Source: Halomonas sp. M20
Lineage (GTDB): Bacteria > Pseudomonadota > Gammaproteobacteria > Pseudomonadales > Halomonadaceae
Direction of reading: 5' to 3'
DNA length: 64,000 nucleotides
NCBI RefSeq assembly: GCF_020622265.1
Contig: NZ_JACNMQ010000002.1
Span: forward strand, 372,001-436,000
The notes beneath the pieces are model-generated. The model saw only the letters and a program-made list of their open reading frames with translations. It made no database searches and had not been told where the DNA came from. How positions within the stretch are numbered: the first letter of the stretch is position 1; the number at the start of each line of letters is the position of its first letter. Positions 44,056 to 52,715 of this stretch are shown piece after piece. Position numbers and translations under genes: made by a program.

Positions 44056-45647
44056 TTCTGGTACTCCACGCTCAACCTCAAGGGGGCAGGCCTGGGCACG
44101 CTTTGGTAGTGCTCATTCTCGGTATCGACGGTTTTTTCTCCTACGTGCTCCACGTTAGTAAAGACGGGAAGATGTTGCTGTTGTGACCAGCCAAGCTGCG
44201 TCAGATGCTGCATTTCTTCAGCGATTACGACATGGTCTTCACGAATGGTTCGCTCGCTGAACAGCGTAGCGATAGGCATGCCGAATAGACGCTGCAATGC
44301 CATATCGCTATCGCTTTGCCGGCAGCCGAACAAAAAAAGATATAGACGCCCTTCCATCACCGTAATCATGTCGCCTTGCCGGTGAATCCGGCACTGAGCA
44401 AACGCCTGTGAGCATGAAAGCCCGCCAGCGGGTACAAGCGTTACTAGAAGGCCCGAGACCAGCGCTGCGGAATCATTCTCCAGCCAGGCTTGCAGTCGAT
44501 GGATAAAGGCCGCGGGCGGACAGCGCCCACTCATGCCCTCTGGATGCATCGCCTTGATCAGCCTTTCCACGTCATCGTTCACCGGTCGCGTCAAACGCTG
44601 ACCTTGCAGTGCCTCGATCCGGCTGAAGAAATGAGAAAACGACACGTTGCTTCTTATCACCATGTTGATGCCGCTAAGAACCAGAAGGCGCTCATCGTGG
44701 TAACGCAGGCAAGATACGAGTTCGCGAACCACCAGCTTGAGTGCGCCACCGCGAGACTTGCGCAGGCCGTGCAGCTTGCGTGCCAAGGAATCGACATCCT
44801 CGCTTCGTTCGACGCCGACGATCACCGTCGCCGCCCGGGCTCGTGTAGCATGAAGAATGACCTCGTCAACCTGCTCGAAAACCTGCCAGTTGGCCAGGGA
44901 AACCGAGGTGTCAGCGACTACCGCCCGCTGAACGAGGTACAGGTGTTCGTCACTGCTCCCACGAGGAGAAGACCCGGCATCACTCTGTCTGCGCCAGCCG
45001 ATAGAGATGGGACTTAGAAGCATGTCATCCACACCGCAAACGCCATGATCGCTACGCCAATAAAGTAGATGGCATTGTGCTTCTTGAGCATTGGGCTGCA
45101 GATGCATCAAACCGTCGATGACGTCATTGTAGGTATCGAGCCGTTCGCGCAATGCCAGGCTTTCGGGGCCATGCGCCAACAGCAACAGACAAGCATCGCG
45201 CTCCGCAAGCCACAAATGCCAGCGCCAGCACCAGCGCCGCAACGTTCGCTCCTTGAATGCAAGCAGCGCCGCCGCAGGTACTTCAAGCACGATGAGACGG
45301 GGCTCTCCCCGTTTACGGCGCACTCCGGAAAAATCCTCGGGCAAGGCATGAAGCGCCTCATTCAAATGCTCACCAGGCAAAGACCATTGCGCCACTGCCT
45401 TGGGGCCCATGTCTGCAGGTAGCCCATGCACCGAGGCCCGAGCATGCTTATCGGGCGCTATCCAGTCTCCCGTCGTGTTGCGGGGCTGGGCTACCAGAAC
45501 ACCTTGCCCCATGCGCTCGGCCTGGCCTCTTGAGTCCGCCAGCACTGCATAGAAACCGGGGCAGCGAAGAGCATCGAATTCCGGTAACGCCTCTTGCAAC
45601 CCTAAGGAAAAATGATGGCGTTGCATAATACCTGGCAGTCCCTGCAT
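44052..45647 (-). CDS. bcsE: c-di-GMP-binding cellulose regulator BcsE
   Basis: A 531-residue cytoplasmic protein. The C-terminal GIL domain is recognised from LVVRELVSCLRYHDERLLVLSG and LQGQRLTRPV, and an RxGD-type c-di-GMP motif is visible as RQGD in CRIHRQGDMITVM. The N-terminal half is a degenerate, receiver-like region as in E. coli BcsE. It is needed for full cellulose output in enterobacteria. GGAAG lies before the ATG at 45647. It is the first gene of bcsEFG, divergent from bcsR across an AT-rich spacer. Confidence 0.92.
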   Translation of the reverse strand: MQGLPGIMQRHHFSLGLQEALPEFDALRCPGFYAVLADSRGQAERMGQGVLVAQPRNTTGDWIAPDKHARASVHGLPADMGPKAVAQWSLPGEHLNEALHALPEDFSGVRRKRGEPRLIVLEVPAAALLAFKERTLRRWCWRWHLWLAERDACLLLLAHGPESLALRERLDTYNDVIDGLMHLQPNAQEAQCHLLYWRSDHGVCGVDDMLLSPISIGWRRQSDAGSSPRGSSDEHLYLVQRAVVADTSVSLANWQVFEQVDEVILHATRARAATVIVGVERSEDVDSLARKLHGLRKSRGGALKLVVRELVSCLRYHDERLLVLSGINMVIRSNVSFSHFFSRIEALQGQRLTRPVNDDVERLIKAMHPEGMSGRCPPAAFIHRLQAWLENDSAALVSGLLVTLVPAGGLSCSQAFAQCRIHRQGDMITVMEGRLYLFLFGCRQSDSDMALQRLFGMPIATLFSERTIREDHVVIAEEMQHLTQLGWSQQQHLPVFTNVEHVGEKTVDTENEHYQSVPRPAPLRLSVEYQK

Positions 45648-45824
45648 GCATTAAGCTTCCGTTATTTACTTAATAAAATTACTATTATTGTAAACAAAAC
45701 TTACTACGCTTAAAATTGCGATCCCCACAAAGAACGCACTTAGTTTTAAGCATAAACCCATATGAAAACATGAGCTTACGTATAATTTTAATTTACCAAT
45801 TATTTTCTATTACTGGCTTTTAAC
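45648..45824. promoter_or_regulatory. AT-rich divergent promoter region of the cellulose locus
   Basis: 177 bases between bcsE and bcsR, strongly A/T-rich (AATAAAATTACTATTATTG and similar). It should hold both divergent bcs promoters. I see no clear operator; composition resembles the curli upstream region. Confidence 0.6.
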
Positions 45825-46028
45825 ATGATTAACGAAAGAAGCATTAACAGTGCAGTGAAAAATAAATTAAAAAAATACGACGAAGATGTTATTTCATTAT
45901 TAGAAAAATCAGACTTGCCGGATTTTGATTATCGTCATCTGGCACAACTCGACCGCCTCGAGACGATCGGCACCCGCTGGCCTTTGCTCGCTGAGATTGC
46001 CCTATCCCAGCGAGAGCCTTCCGTATGA
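45825..46028 (+). CDS. bcsR: BcsR, cellulose synthase regulator
   Basis: A 67-residue protein matching BcsR in LPDFDYRHLAQLDRL and RWPLLAEIA. In E. coli BcsR partners BcsQ in an essential ATPase complex at the synthase. The stop overlaps the bcsQ start as ATGA. No strong ribosome site precedes the ATG, and the first 30 codons are AT-rich. Confidence 0.92.
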   Translation: MINERSINSAVKNKLKKYDEDVISLLEKSDLPDFDYRHLAQLDRLETIGTRWPLLAEIALSQREPSV

Positions 46029-46738
46029 TCCGTGTGGCCGTTCAGGGGTGTCGTGGAGGCACGGGCGCCAGCAGCATCATTGCGGGGCTTGCCCAGGCGC
46101 TAGTGGATGCCGGTGAACGTGTGCTGTGTATCGATCTTGACCCGCATAATTTACTGCGCCTGCATTTTAACCATGACTGGCGTGACGAGAACGGCTGGGC
46201 CAATGCGGTGGGCAACGGTCAGAGCTGGCATACCGCCTCCTTCGCCCTTGGATCGCAGTTGCATTTTCTACCCTACGGCCATAGCGATACTCATGTTGTG
46301 CCTACAAATGCCTTACATGCCGATGACTGGCAGCAACGCCTCGATGAGCTCGATGAGGATAGCTACCGCTGGGTATTATTCGATCTACCTGCAGCGTCCT
46401 TCGCCCAGGAGCATTTTCCAGCGGATGTGACACTCATCGTGGCTCATGCCGATCCCGCCTGTCACGTCCTGCTGGCCCGACGGCAATTTCGAGAAAGCGA
46501 CTATCTACTGGTCAATCATTTCGCACCTTCCAGCCTTCTGCAAAGCGATCTGTACACTCTATGGCAGGCTCAGTATTCCGATTGGCTACTGCCTTGGACC
46601 ATTCATCGGGATGAAGCCATGTTCGAAGCGCTGGCGCACAAACGTAGCGTTACCGCCTATCGATCAGATTGCCTTGCAGCTCAAGGAATTCGTAACCTGG
46701 CAGCGTGGTTATTAGCTCGCCACGAGGAAGCTGCATGA
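46025..46738 (+). CDS. bcsQ: BcsQ, ParA/MinD-like ATPase of the cellulose system
   Basis: A 237-residue SIMIBI-class NTPase. The deviant Walker A is RGGTGASS near residue 10, with Arg where most family members have Lys, as also in E. coli BcsQ. CIDLDPHNLLRLHFN and RWVLFDLPA follow. It forms the BcsRQ complex needed for assembly of the polar or membrane synthase. It overlaps bcsR and bcsA by four bases each. Confidence 0.93.
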   Translation: MIRVAVQGCRGGTGASSIIAGLAQALVDAGERVLCIDLDPHNLLRLHFNHDWRDENGWANAVGNGQSWHTASFALGSQLHFLPYGHSDTHVVPTNALHADDWQQRLDELDEDSYRWVLFDLPAASFAQEHFPADVTLIVAHADPACHVLLARRQFRESDYLLVNHFAPSSLLQSDLYTLWQAQYSDWLLPWTIHRDEAMFEALAHKRSVTAYRSDCLAAQGIRNLAAWLLARHEEAA

Positions 46739-49308
46739 GTGTATGGTTACAACCCGGCGCGCAAGCTCAATGGAAACGCCATTATCGACATCTGCGCGAT
46801 AGACGAGACGCCACACCACTCACGGCAGTGCTGCTGACCCTCGCCTGGGGCGTCACCTGGTGCTTCCTGCCACTCGAGTCCGAACGTTGGCAGCGCCTCC
46901 TGTCGTCGCATTCGGGAAACTTTGCACACCTGCAGCGGCGTCGTCCGGGCATTGCAGACCCTCTACGCTATGGGCTTCAGTTCCTGTGGCTGTTACTCAT
47001 ACGTCCCCGTCGCTCCTCGGCGGCGAATGCGCCTCAGCGGGAGCGATTCAAGCCACTGCGGCGTGCCCGCGAGTTCCTGCTCTCTCGGGCAAACAGGGTA
47101 GTGCAGCGTGTCGAGGGCCGCTTGCGTCCTACACTGAGCCAGTTGGAAGGCGACAGACCCGATAGCAGCCCTGCCACTCGGAACACCTGCTGGCTATTGA
47201 CGTTGATGGGGGGCACGACCGCCATATTGATGCTGCTGGTCATCACCCAGCCCTTTACCCTGCCGGCGCAAGCCCTGTTTTCCGTGTTGCTGTGGGTCAT
47301 CGCCCTGATCGTACGTCGCCTGCCGGCGGGACGCTTCTCCACTCTTATCCTGATAGTGCTGTCGCTCACGGTGTCCTGTCGCTATCTCTGGTGGCGCTAC
47401 ACCTCCACCCTCAATTGGGACGACGGCCTGGACATGACCTTCGGCTTGTTGCTGTTGGGTGCCGAAACCTACTCCTGGCTGGTGCTGGTGCTAGGATATT
47501 TCCAGACCCTGTGGCCCCTTAATCGCAAGCCGGTGTCCTTGCCCGAGGATACCCGGGAGTGGCCGAGCGTCGATCTGATGATTCCTACCTACAACGAGTC
47601 TCTCGAGGTCGTGCGGCCGACGGTACTGGCTGCATTAGGGCTCGACTGGCCCAAGGACAAGATCAACATCTACCTGCTCGATGACGGCAAGCGCCCGGCG
47701 TTTCGCGACTTCGCCGCGGACGTAGGCGTCGGCTATATCGCCCGGGATGACAACAACCATGCCAAGGCGGGCAATCTCAATCACGCGCTGACCGTGACCC
47801 AAGGTGACTACATCGCCATTTTCGATTGCGATCACGTCCCCCAGCGCTCCTTTTTGCAGATGACCATGGGCTGGTTCCTCAAGGATCCCAAGCTTGGCCT
47901 GATACAGACACCGCACCACTTCTTCTCACCAGATCCTTTCGAGCGCAATCTCGATCGCTTTCGGCGCATGCCCAACGAAGGCACCCTGTTCTACGGCCTG
48001 GTGCAGGATGGCAACGACTTATGGGATGCGGCCTTCTTCTGTGGTTCCTGCGCCGTACTCAAGCGCCGTGCTATCGAGGCTATTGGCGGTTTCGCAGTGG
48101 AGACAGTCACGGAAGACGCGCATACTTCGCTGCGCCTGCACCGTAAGGGCTTCACCTCCGCCTATCTACGCATTCCACAAGCCGCCGGTCTTGCCACGGA
48201 GAGTGTGTCGGCCCACATCGGCCAGCGCATTCGCTGGGCCCGGGGCATGATTCAGATATTCCGCCTCGACAATCCGCTTTTCGGGCCCGGCCTGCGCCTG
48301 AGCCAGCGCCTTTGCTACCTCAATGCCATGCTGCACTTTCTGGCAGGCGTGCCGCGCCTGATCTTCCTGACCGCCCCGTTGGCCTTTCTCCTGCTGCATG
48401 CCTACATCATCTATGCCCCGGCGCTTCTGCTGCTGGCGTTCGTGATCCCACACATGCTGCACTCCGGGCTTACCAATTCGCATATCCAGGGGCGCTATCG
48501 CCACAGCTTCTGGAGCGAGGTCTACGATACGGTACTGGCTTGGTACATCGCTCTGCCTACCACCGTGGCGCTGATCAATCCGCGCAAGGGCAAGTTCAAC
48601 GTCACTGCCAAGGGGGGCCTGGTCGACAGGCAGTATTTTGACTGGGGTATTTCGCGCCCGTATCTGTTGCTGATCGTGCTCAATCTGGCCGGGGTCGTGG
48701 CCGCCATCTGGCGTTTACAGAGTGGCCCCGCGGATGAAATCCCCACGGTACTGGTCAGCCTGGTCTGGGTATTCTACAACCTGGTGATTCTGGGGGGCGC
48801 CATTGCAGTGGCGGCGGAAGCGCGCCAGGTAAGACGCAATCATCGGGTCAGCGTCACGCTGCCCGGGGCGGTGCAGCTTCCCGGCGGCTACGCCTACCCC
48901 TGCACACTGCAGGACTATGCCGAGGGGGGCCTGGGTATCATTCTGCCGGCCACCGGGCTGGTGAAGACCGGTGACAACCTTACGCTGTTGTTGCAGCGCG
49001 GTCGGCAGGAGCATGCCTTTGCTGCCCGAGTGGTCAATGCCAGCGGCGAACGGGCCGGTCTTGAACTGGAGAAGATGCCACTGGCCAAGCATGTGGATTA
49101 TATCCAGTGCACCTTCGCCCGAGCGGATACCTGGTCCTTGTGGCGGGATGACCTGCCCGCGGATCGCCCCATGAAAAGCTTGATCGACGTTATTTGCCTG
49201 GGGTTCGAAGGCTACCATCGGCTTTTCCAGCATGCGCCTCGAGGCGTGCGCGCGCCGGTGTCCTGGCTGGCTTCTTTCATACCCCAACGTCCATACGAAG
49301 CATCTTGA
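46735..49308 (+). CDS. bcsA: Cellulose synthase catalytic subunit BcsA
   Basis: An 857-residue inner-membrane GT2 enzyme. The glycosyltransferase motifs are in order: YLLDDGKRP, IFDCDHVPQ, VTEDAHT and QRIRWARG. Membrane helices flank the catalytic domain. The C-terminal PilZ domain has RRNHRVS and DYAEGGLG for c-di-GMP binding. It polymerises UDP-glucose into cellulose and threads it outward. The start at 46735 overlaps bcsQ as ATGA; the longer in-frame version is not used. Length is close to E. coli BcsA (about 870). Confidence 0.97.
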   Translation: MSVWLQPGAQAQWKRHYRHLRDRRDATPLTAVLLTLAWGVTWCFLPLESERWQRLLSSHSGNFAHLQRRRPGIADPLRYGLQFLWLLLIRPRRSSAANAPQRERFKPLRRAREFLLSRANRVVQRVEGRLRPTLSQLEGDRPDSSPATRNTCWLLTLMGGTTAILMLLVITQPFTLPAQALFSVLLWVIALIVRRLPAGRFSTLILIVLSLTVSCRYLWWRYTSTLNWDDGLDMTFGLLLLGAETYSWLVLVLGYFQTLWPLNRKPVSLPEDTREWPSVDLMIPTYNESLEVVRPTVLAALGLDWPKDKINIYLLDDGKRPAFRDFAADVGVGYIARDDNNHAKAGNLNHALTVTQGDYIAIFDCDHVPQRSFLQMTMGWFLKDPKLGLIQTPHHFFSPDPFERNLDRFRRMPNEGTLFYGLVQDGNDLWDAAFFCGSCAVLKRRAIEAIGGFAVETVTEDAHTSLRLHRKGFTSAYLRIPQAAGLATESVSAHIGQRIRWARGMIQIFRLDNPLFGPGLRLSQRLCYLNAMLHFLAGVPRLIFLTAPLAFLLLHAYIIYAPALLLLAFVIPHMLHSGLTNSHIQGRYRHSFWSEVYDTVLAWYIALPTTVALINPRKGKFNVTAKGGLVDRQYFDWGISRPYLLLIVLNLAGVVAAIWRLQSGPADEIPTVLVSLVWVFYNLVILGGAIAVAAEARQVRRNHRVSVTLPGAVQLPGGYAYPCTLQDYAEGGLGIILPATGLVKTGDNLTLLLQRGRQEHAFAARVVNASGERAGLELEKMPLAKHVDYIQCTFARADTWSLWRDDLPADRPMKSLIDVICLGFEGYHRLFQHAPRGVRAPVSWLASFIPQRPYEAS

Positions 49309-49358
49309 TCGCCGTCCATATAACGGATTACGTCTCATCGAATAGGAATGTTCACGAC

Positions 49359-51605
49359 ATGCGTCATCGCTGGATCCTGCTTTCTCTGCTGATCACCCTA
49401 CCCTCTTGGGCTCAACCATCCTCTGCCCCGTCGACGGAGGCGCCTGGCGCTGCGCTATCGGCACCACCGACCCAGGAGCGCGCACTGAGCCTGGAAAAAC
49501 TGTCTCAACAGGAGCTGGAGTTGAGCGGCATGTCGCCGGAACGCCAGATCGAATTCAAGGTACGTGGCGATCAACTGGTGACCGACGCCACCCTGGAGCT
49601 TGGCTATACACCCTCGCCTTCGCTGCTGGCGGACGTGTCGCATCTCAAGGTGTATCTCAACGACGAACTGATGGGCGTCGTGGCTATCGACGCAAGCGCA
49701 CCGGGGGAGGCTCAACGGCAAACCATATCCCTGGACCCCCGGTTGATTAGCGACTTCAATCGCCTGAACCTGGAACTGGTCGGCCATTACAGCAAGATTT
49801 GCGAAGATCCCACCCATTCCAGTGTCTGGATCAACATCGCCGGCGACAGCACGCTGACCCTGCAACAGCAAAAGCTGCCCGTGGCCAACGATCTGGCCAA
49901 TCTGCCATTGCCCTTCTTCGATACCAACGACGACACGGCACTCGAGCTTCCCTTGGTGCTGGCCCAGAATCCCTCAGTAGGCGTTCAGCGGGCGGGCGGT
50001 ATTGTGGCCTCTTACTTTGGCTCCCAGGCCGGTTGGCGTGGGCAGCACTTCCCGGTCTCCTTCGATACGCCTCCGGCACGGCACGCCATCGTGCTGGCGA
50101 CCAACGAACAACGGCCCGCCGTACTGGCGGACTATCCCGCCGTGGAAGGGCCCACCATCGAGATGATCAGCCATCCCGACTCCCCCTATGACAAGCTGCT
50201 GGTTCTGATGGGGCGTGACGACGCGGAACTGGTGACCGCCGCCCAGGCCCTGGCCTTGGGCAATACGCTGTTGCGTGGGCAGAGCGCCCGTATCGACGGG
50301 CTCGACACCCTGGCCCCCCGCAAGCCCTATGATGCCCCTGCCTGGATCCCCACGGACCGCCCGGTGACCTTCGCCGAACTGATCGACTATCCGGCTCAGT
50401 TGCAGACCCAGGGCCGCACGCCTAGCGTCTTGAACGTCGACCTGCGCCTGCCACCGGATCTGTTCATCTGGCAGAACGAACTGATCAAGCTGAACCTTGA
50501 TTATCGCTATACCCAGCCGGTGAAGGACGCCACCTCCCGGCTCGATATCAGCATCAACGATGAGTTTTTGAAGTCTCTCGTACTTGATCAGGAAGGCAGT
50601 GAAAGCCAGCGTAGCCTGCTGCAGGTGCCGCTACTCAAGAACTGGCTGCTGCCGGAACAGGAAACGAACATTCCGGCCTTGAAGATCGGTACCCGCAATC
50701 ACCTGAGCTTCGACTTCGCTTATGCCAGTCGCGTGGGCATGTCCGGCTCCGAGGAGCAGTGTCGCCCGCTCATTTCGGTGCCCCATCAGGCCAGCATCGA
50801 CAAGAGCTCGAGCCTGGACTTCTCAAGCTACCCGCACTATCTGTCCATGCCGGCACTGCGCACCTTTACTTATGCGGGCTTCCCCTTCAGCCGACTGGCG
50901 GATCTTTCTCAAACCCTGGTGATCATGCCCCAATCGCCCGCGGAACTGGAGCTGACCGCCCTGTTCGATACCCTGGGCCGTATCGGTGCCCAGACCGGCT
51001 ACCCGGGTGTAGCGCTGAGCATCAGCGACGACTGGACAAGCGCCAAAGATACCGATGCGGACATTCTCGCTATCGGTTCGCTTCCAGAAGACCTGGATGA
51101 TACCGATCAGATCGTGGCATTGGGCGACGATGCCCGCAGCCGTCTGCGCCTGGGTTCAGCCAGCAAGGAAGGCAAGAGTTCCGACAGCATGCAGGCCGTT
51201 GCCGGGGACGTTGACAGTGAAATCAGTGTCACCGCGCATGGTCCCATCGCCGCACTGGTCGAATTGAAATCGCCCTACTTCGATCAACGCAGCATCGTTG
51301 CCCTGCTGGCCAACACACCCGGGGACTATCGCCTGCTCAACGAGTCGATGAACGATCCCGTGATGGTTTCCCAGATACGCGGCTCGATTGCGGTGATTCG
51401 GGATTCTGGTGTACGCAGCGACGTGGTGGGCGAACGCTATCATGTCGGCGAACTCCCCTGGACCACCTGGCTGTGGTACCACCTTTCTACTCACCCCAAG
51501 CTGATGGCATTCATTGCCTTGGTTGCGATACTACTGGTGGCGTTGATGCTGTGGGTACTGCTGCGTCGTTTGGGTACACGCCGTCTGAGCAGGGATGAGG
51601 ATTAA
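49359..51605 (+). CDS. bcsB: Cellulose synthase periplasmic subunit BcsB
   Basis: A 748-residue protein: signal peptide (about residues 1-19), two repeats of carbohydrate-binding and flavodoxin-like domains, and a C-terminal membrane anchor (about residues 717-739). Conserved parts include GHYSKICEDPTHSSVWINI and SEEQCRPLISVPHQASI. BcsB guides the nascent glucan across the periplasm and is needed by BcsA for activity. The ATG at 49359 was chosen because the signal peptide begins there; the open frame extends back into bcsA. Confidence 0.96.
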   Translation: MRHRWILLSLLITLPSWAQPSSAPSTEAPGAALSAPPTQERALSLEKLSQQELELSGMSPERQIEFKVRGDQLVTDATLELGYTPSPSLLADVSHLKVYLNDELMGVVAIDASAPGEAQRQTISLDPRLISDFNRLNLELVGHYSKICEDPTHSSVWINIAGDSTLTLQQQKLPVANDLANLPLPFFDTNDDTALELPLVLAQNPSVGVQRAGGIVASYFGSQAGWRGQHFPVSFDTPPARHAIVLATNEQRPAVLADYPAVEGPTIEMISHPDSPYDKLLVLMGRDDAELVTAAQALALGNTLLRGQSARIDGLDTLAPRKPYDAPAWIPTDRPVTFAELIDYPAQLQTQGRTPSVLNVDLRLPPDLFIWQNELIKLNLDYRYTQPVKDATSRLDISINDEFLKSLVLDQEGSESQRSLLQVPLLKNWLLPEQETNIPALKIGTRNHLSFDFAYASRVGMSGSEEQCRPLISVPHQASIDKSSSLDFSSYPHYLSMPALRTFTYAGFPFSRLADLSQTLVIMPQSPAELELTALFDTLGRIGAQTGYPGVALSISDDWTSAKDTDADILAIGSLPEDLDDTDQIVALGDDARSRLRLGSASKEGKSSDSMQAVAGDVDSEISVTAHGPIAALVELKSPYFDQRSIVALLANTPGDYRLLNESMNDPVMVSQIRGSIAVIRDSGVRSDVVGERYHVGELPWTTWLWYHLSTHPKLMAFIALVAILLVALMLWVLLRRLGTRRLSRDED

Positions 51606-51608
51606 GCC

Positions 51609-52715
51609 GTGCGCGTACTGTTCTGTCTACTGAGGCCCTGTTTGCTGGGACTGTGCCTGCTGGCCCCGAATACTCAGGCCGCAAGCGTCGAATGGCCGCA
51701 ATGGGAACGCTTCAAGAATGCGCTGATCAGCGATGACGGTCGCGTGATCGATGTCTCCGATGAGCGCAGGATCACTACGTCGGAAGGCCAATCCTATGCG
51801 CTGTTCTTCGCCCTGGTGGCCAACGATCAAGACACCTTCGAGCGAGTGCTTGCCTGGACTCAGAACAATCTGGCCGAGAGTGACCTGGGTGCCAGGTTGC
51901 CTGCCTGGCTATGGGGATACGACGAGAGCGAGGATCGCTGGGACGTGCTGGATACCAACAGTGCCTCGGATGCGGACTTGTGGATTGCCTACGCCTTGCT
52001 GGAAGCCGGGGATCTATGGCAGCGCCGGGATTATCAGGTACTGGGAACGCGTCTGGCACGCCTGATTGCCGAGCGGGAAGTTGCCGATCTCACGGGTTTT
52101 GGCCCCATGCTGCTACCCGGCAACCACGGCTTCGCGGACCCGCCCCGCTGGCGCGTCAATCCAAGCTATGTGCCGCCCCAACTGCTCAATCGCCTGAGTG
52201 CATTGGGCGCCCCCTGGCCCGAGGTCGCCGAAAACGTGCCGGACTTGCTCAAGGGCACGGCGCCCCAAGGATTGGCACCGGATTGGGCCGCCTGGCGCGC
52301 TGGCGAGGGCTGGCAAGCCGACCCGATGCATGGCGCCGAAGGCGATTACGACGCCATCCGGGTCTATCTATGGCTGGGCATGCTGGCCGAGGACGCCCCC
52401 GGGCGTGAGGCATTACTGGTGCATTTCGCGCCCATGGCGCTGCTGACCAAACGTCTTGGTGCGCCCCCGGAAAGCGTCGATGCCCAGAGCGGCGAGTATG
52501 AAAATCTCGGCAATGCCAGCTTCTCCGCTGCGTTATTGCCTTTTCTAGCGGATACCCCTTTTCTTGAGGAGCAGCGACAGCGTCTGCTCGAGAATCCCCC
52601 TGCACAAGACGCCTATTACGCTCAGGTACTGACCCTCTTTGGGCTGGGCTGGGACCAGGAGCGTTACCGTTTTGCCAGTGATGGCACTCTACAACCCGAA
52701 TGGAGTTCACCGTGA
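51609..52715 (+). CDS. bcsZ: Periplasmic endo-1,4-beta-glucanase BcsZ (GH8)
   Basis: A 368-residue protein with a signal peptide ending TQA and a GH8 catalytic domain. The acid residue is in TTSEGQSYALFFALVAN and an Asp in SASDADLWIAYALL, as in E. coli BcsZ. It trims cellulose during export. The GTG start follows the bcsB stop by three bases with AGGA upstream. Confidence 0.95.
   Translation: MRVLFCLLRPCLLGLCLLAPNTQAASVEWPQWERFKNALISDDGRVIDVSDERRITTSEGQSYALFFALVANDQDTFERVLAWTQNNLAESDLGARLPAWLWGYDESEDRWDVLDTNSASDADLWIAYALLEAGDLWQRRDYQVLGTRLARLIAEREVADLTGFGPMLLPGNHGFADPPRWRVNPSYVPPQLLNRLSALGAPWPEVAENVPDLLKGTAPQGLAPDWAAWRAGEGWQADPMHGAEGDYDAIRVYLWLGMLAEDAPGREALLVHFAPMALLTKRLGAPPESVDAQSGEYENLGNASFSAALLPFLADTPFLEEQRQRLLENPPAQDAYYAQVLTLFGLGWDQERYRFASDGTLQPEWSSP

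Noticed and set aside
46705-46734. Longer start of bcsA inside bcsQ
   Set aside because: The ATG at 46735 overlaps the bcsQ stop as ATGA and begins the normal BcsA N-terminus; the extra ten codons have no support.
46025-46738. BcsQ as a ParA-type plasmid or chromosome partition protein
   Set aside because: The Walker A has Arg instead of Lys and the gene overlaps bcsR and bcsA; it is the cellulose-system ATPase.
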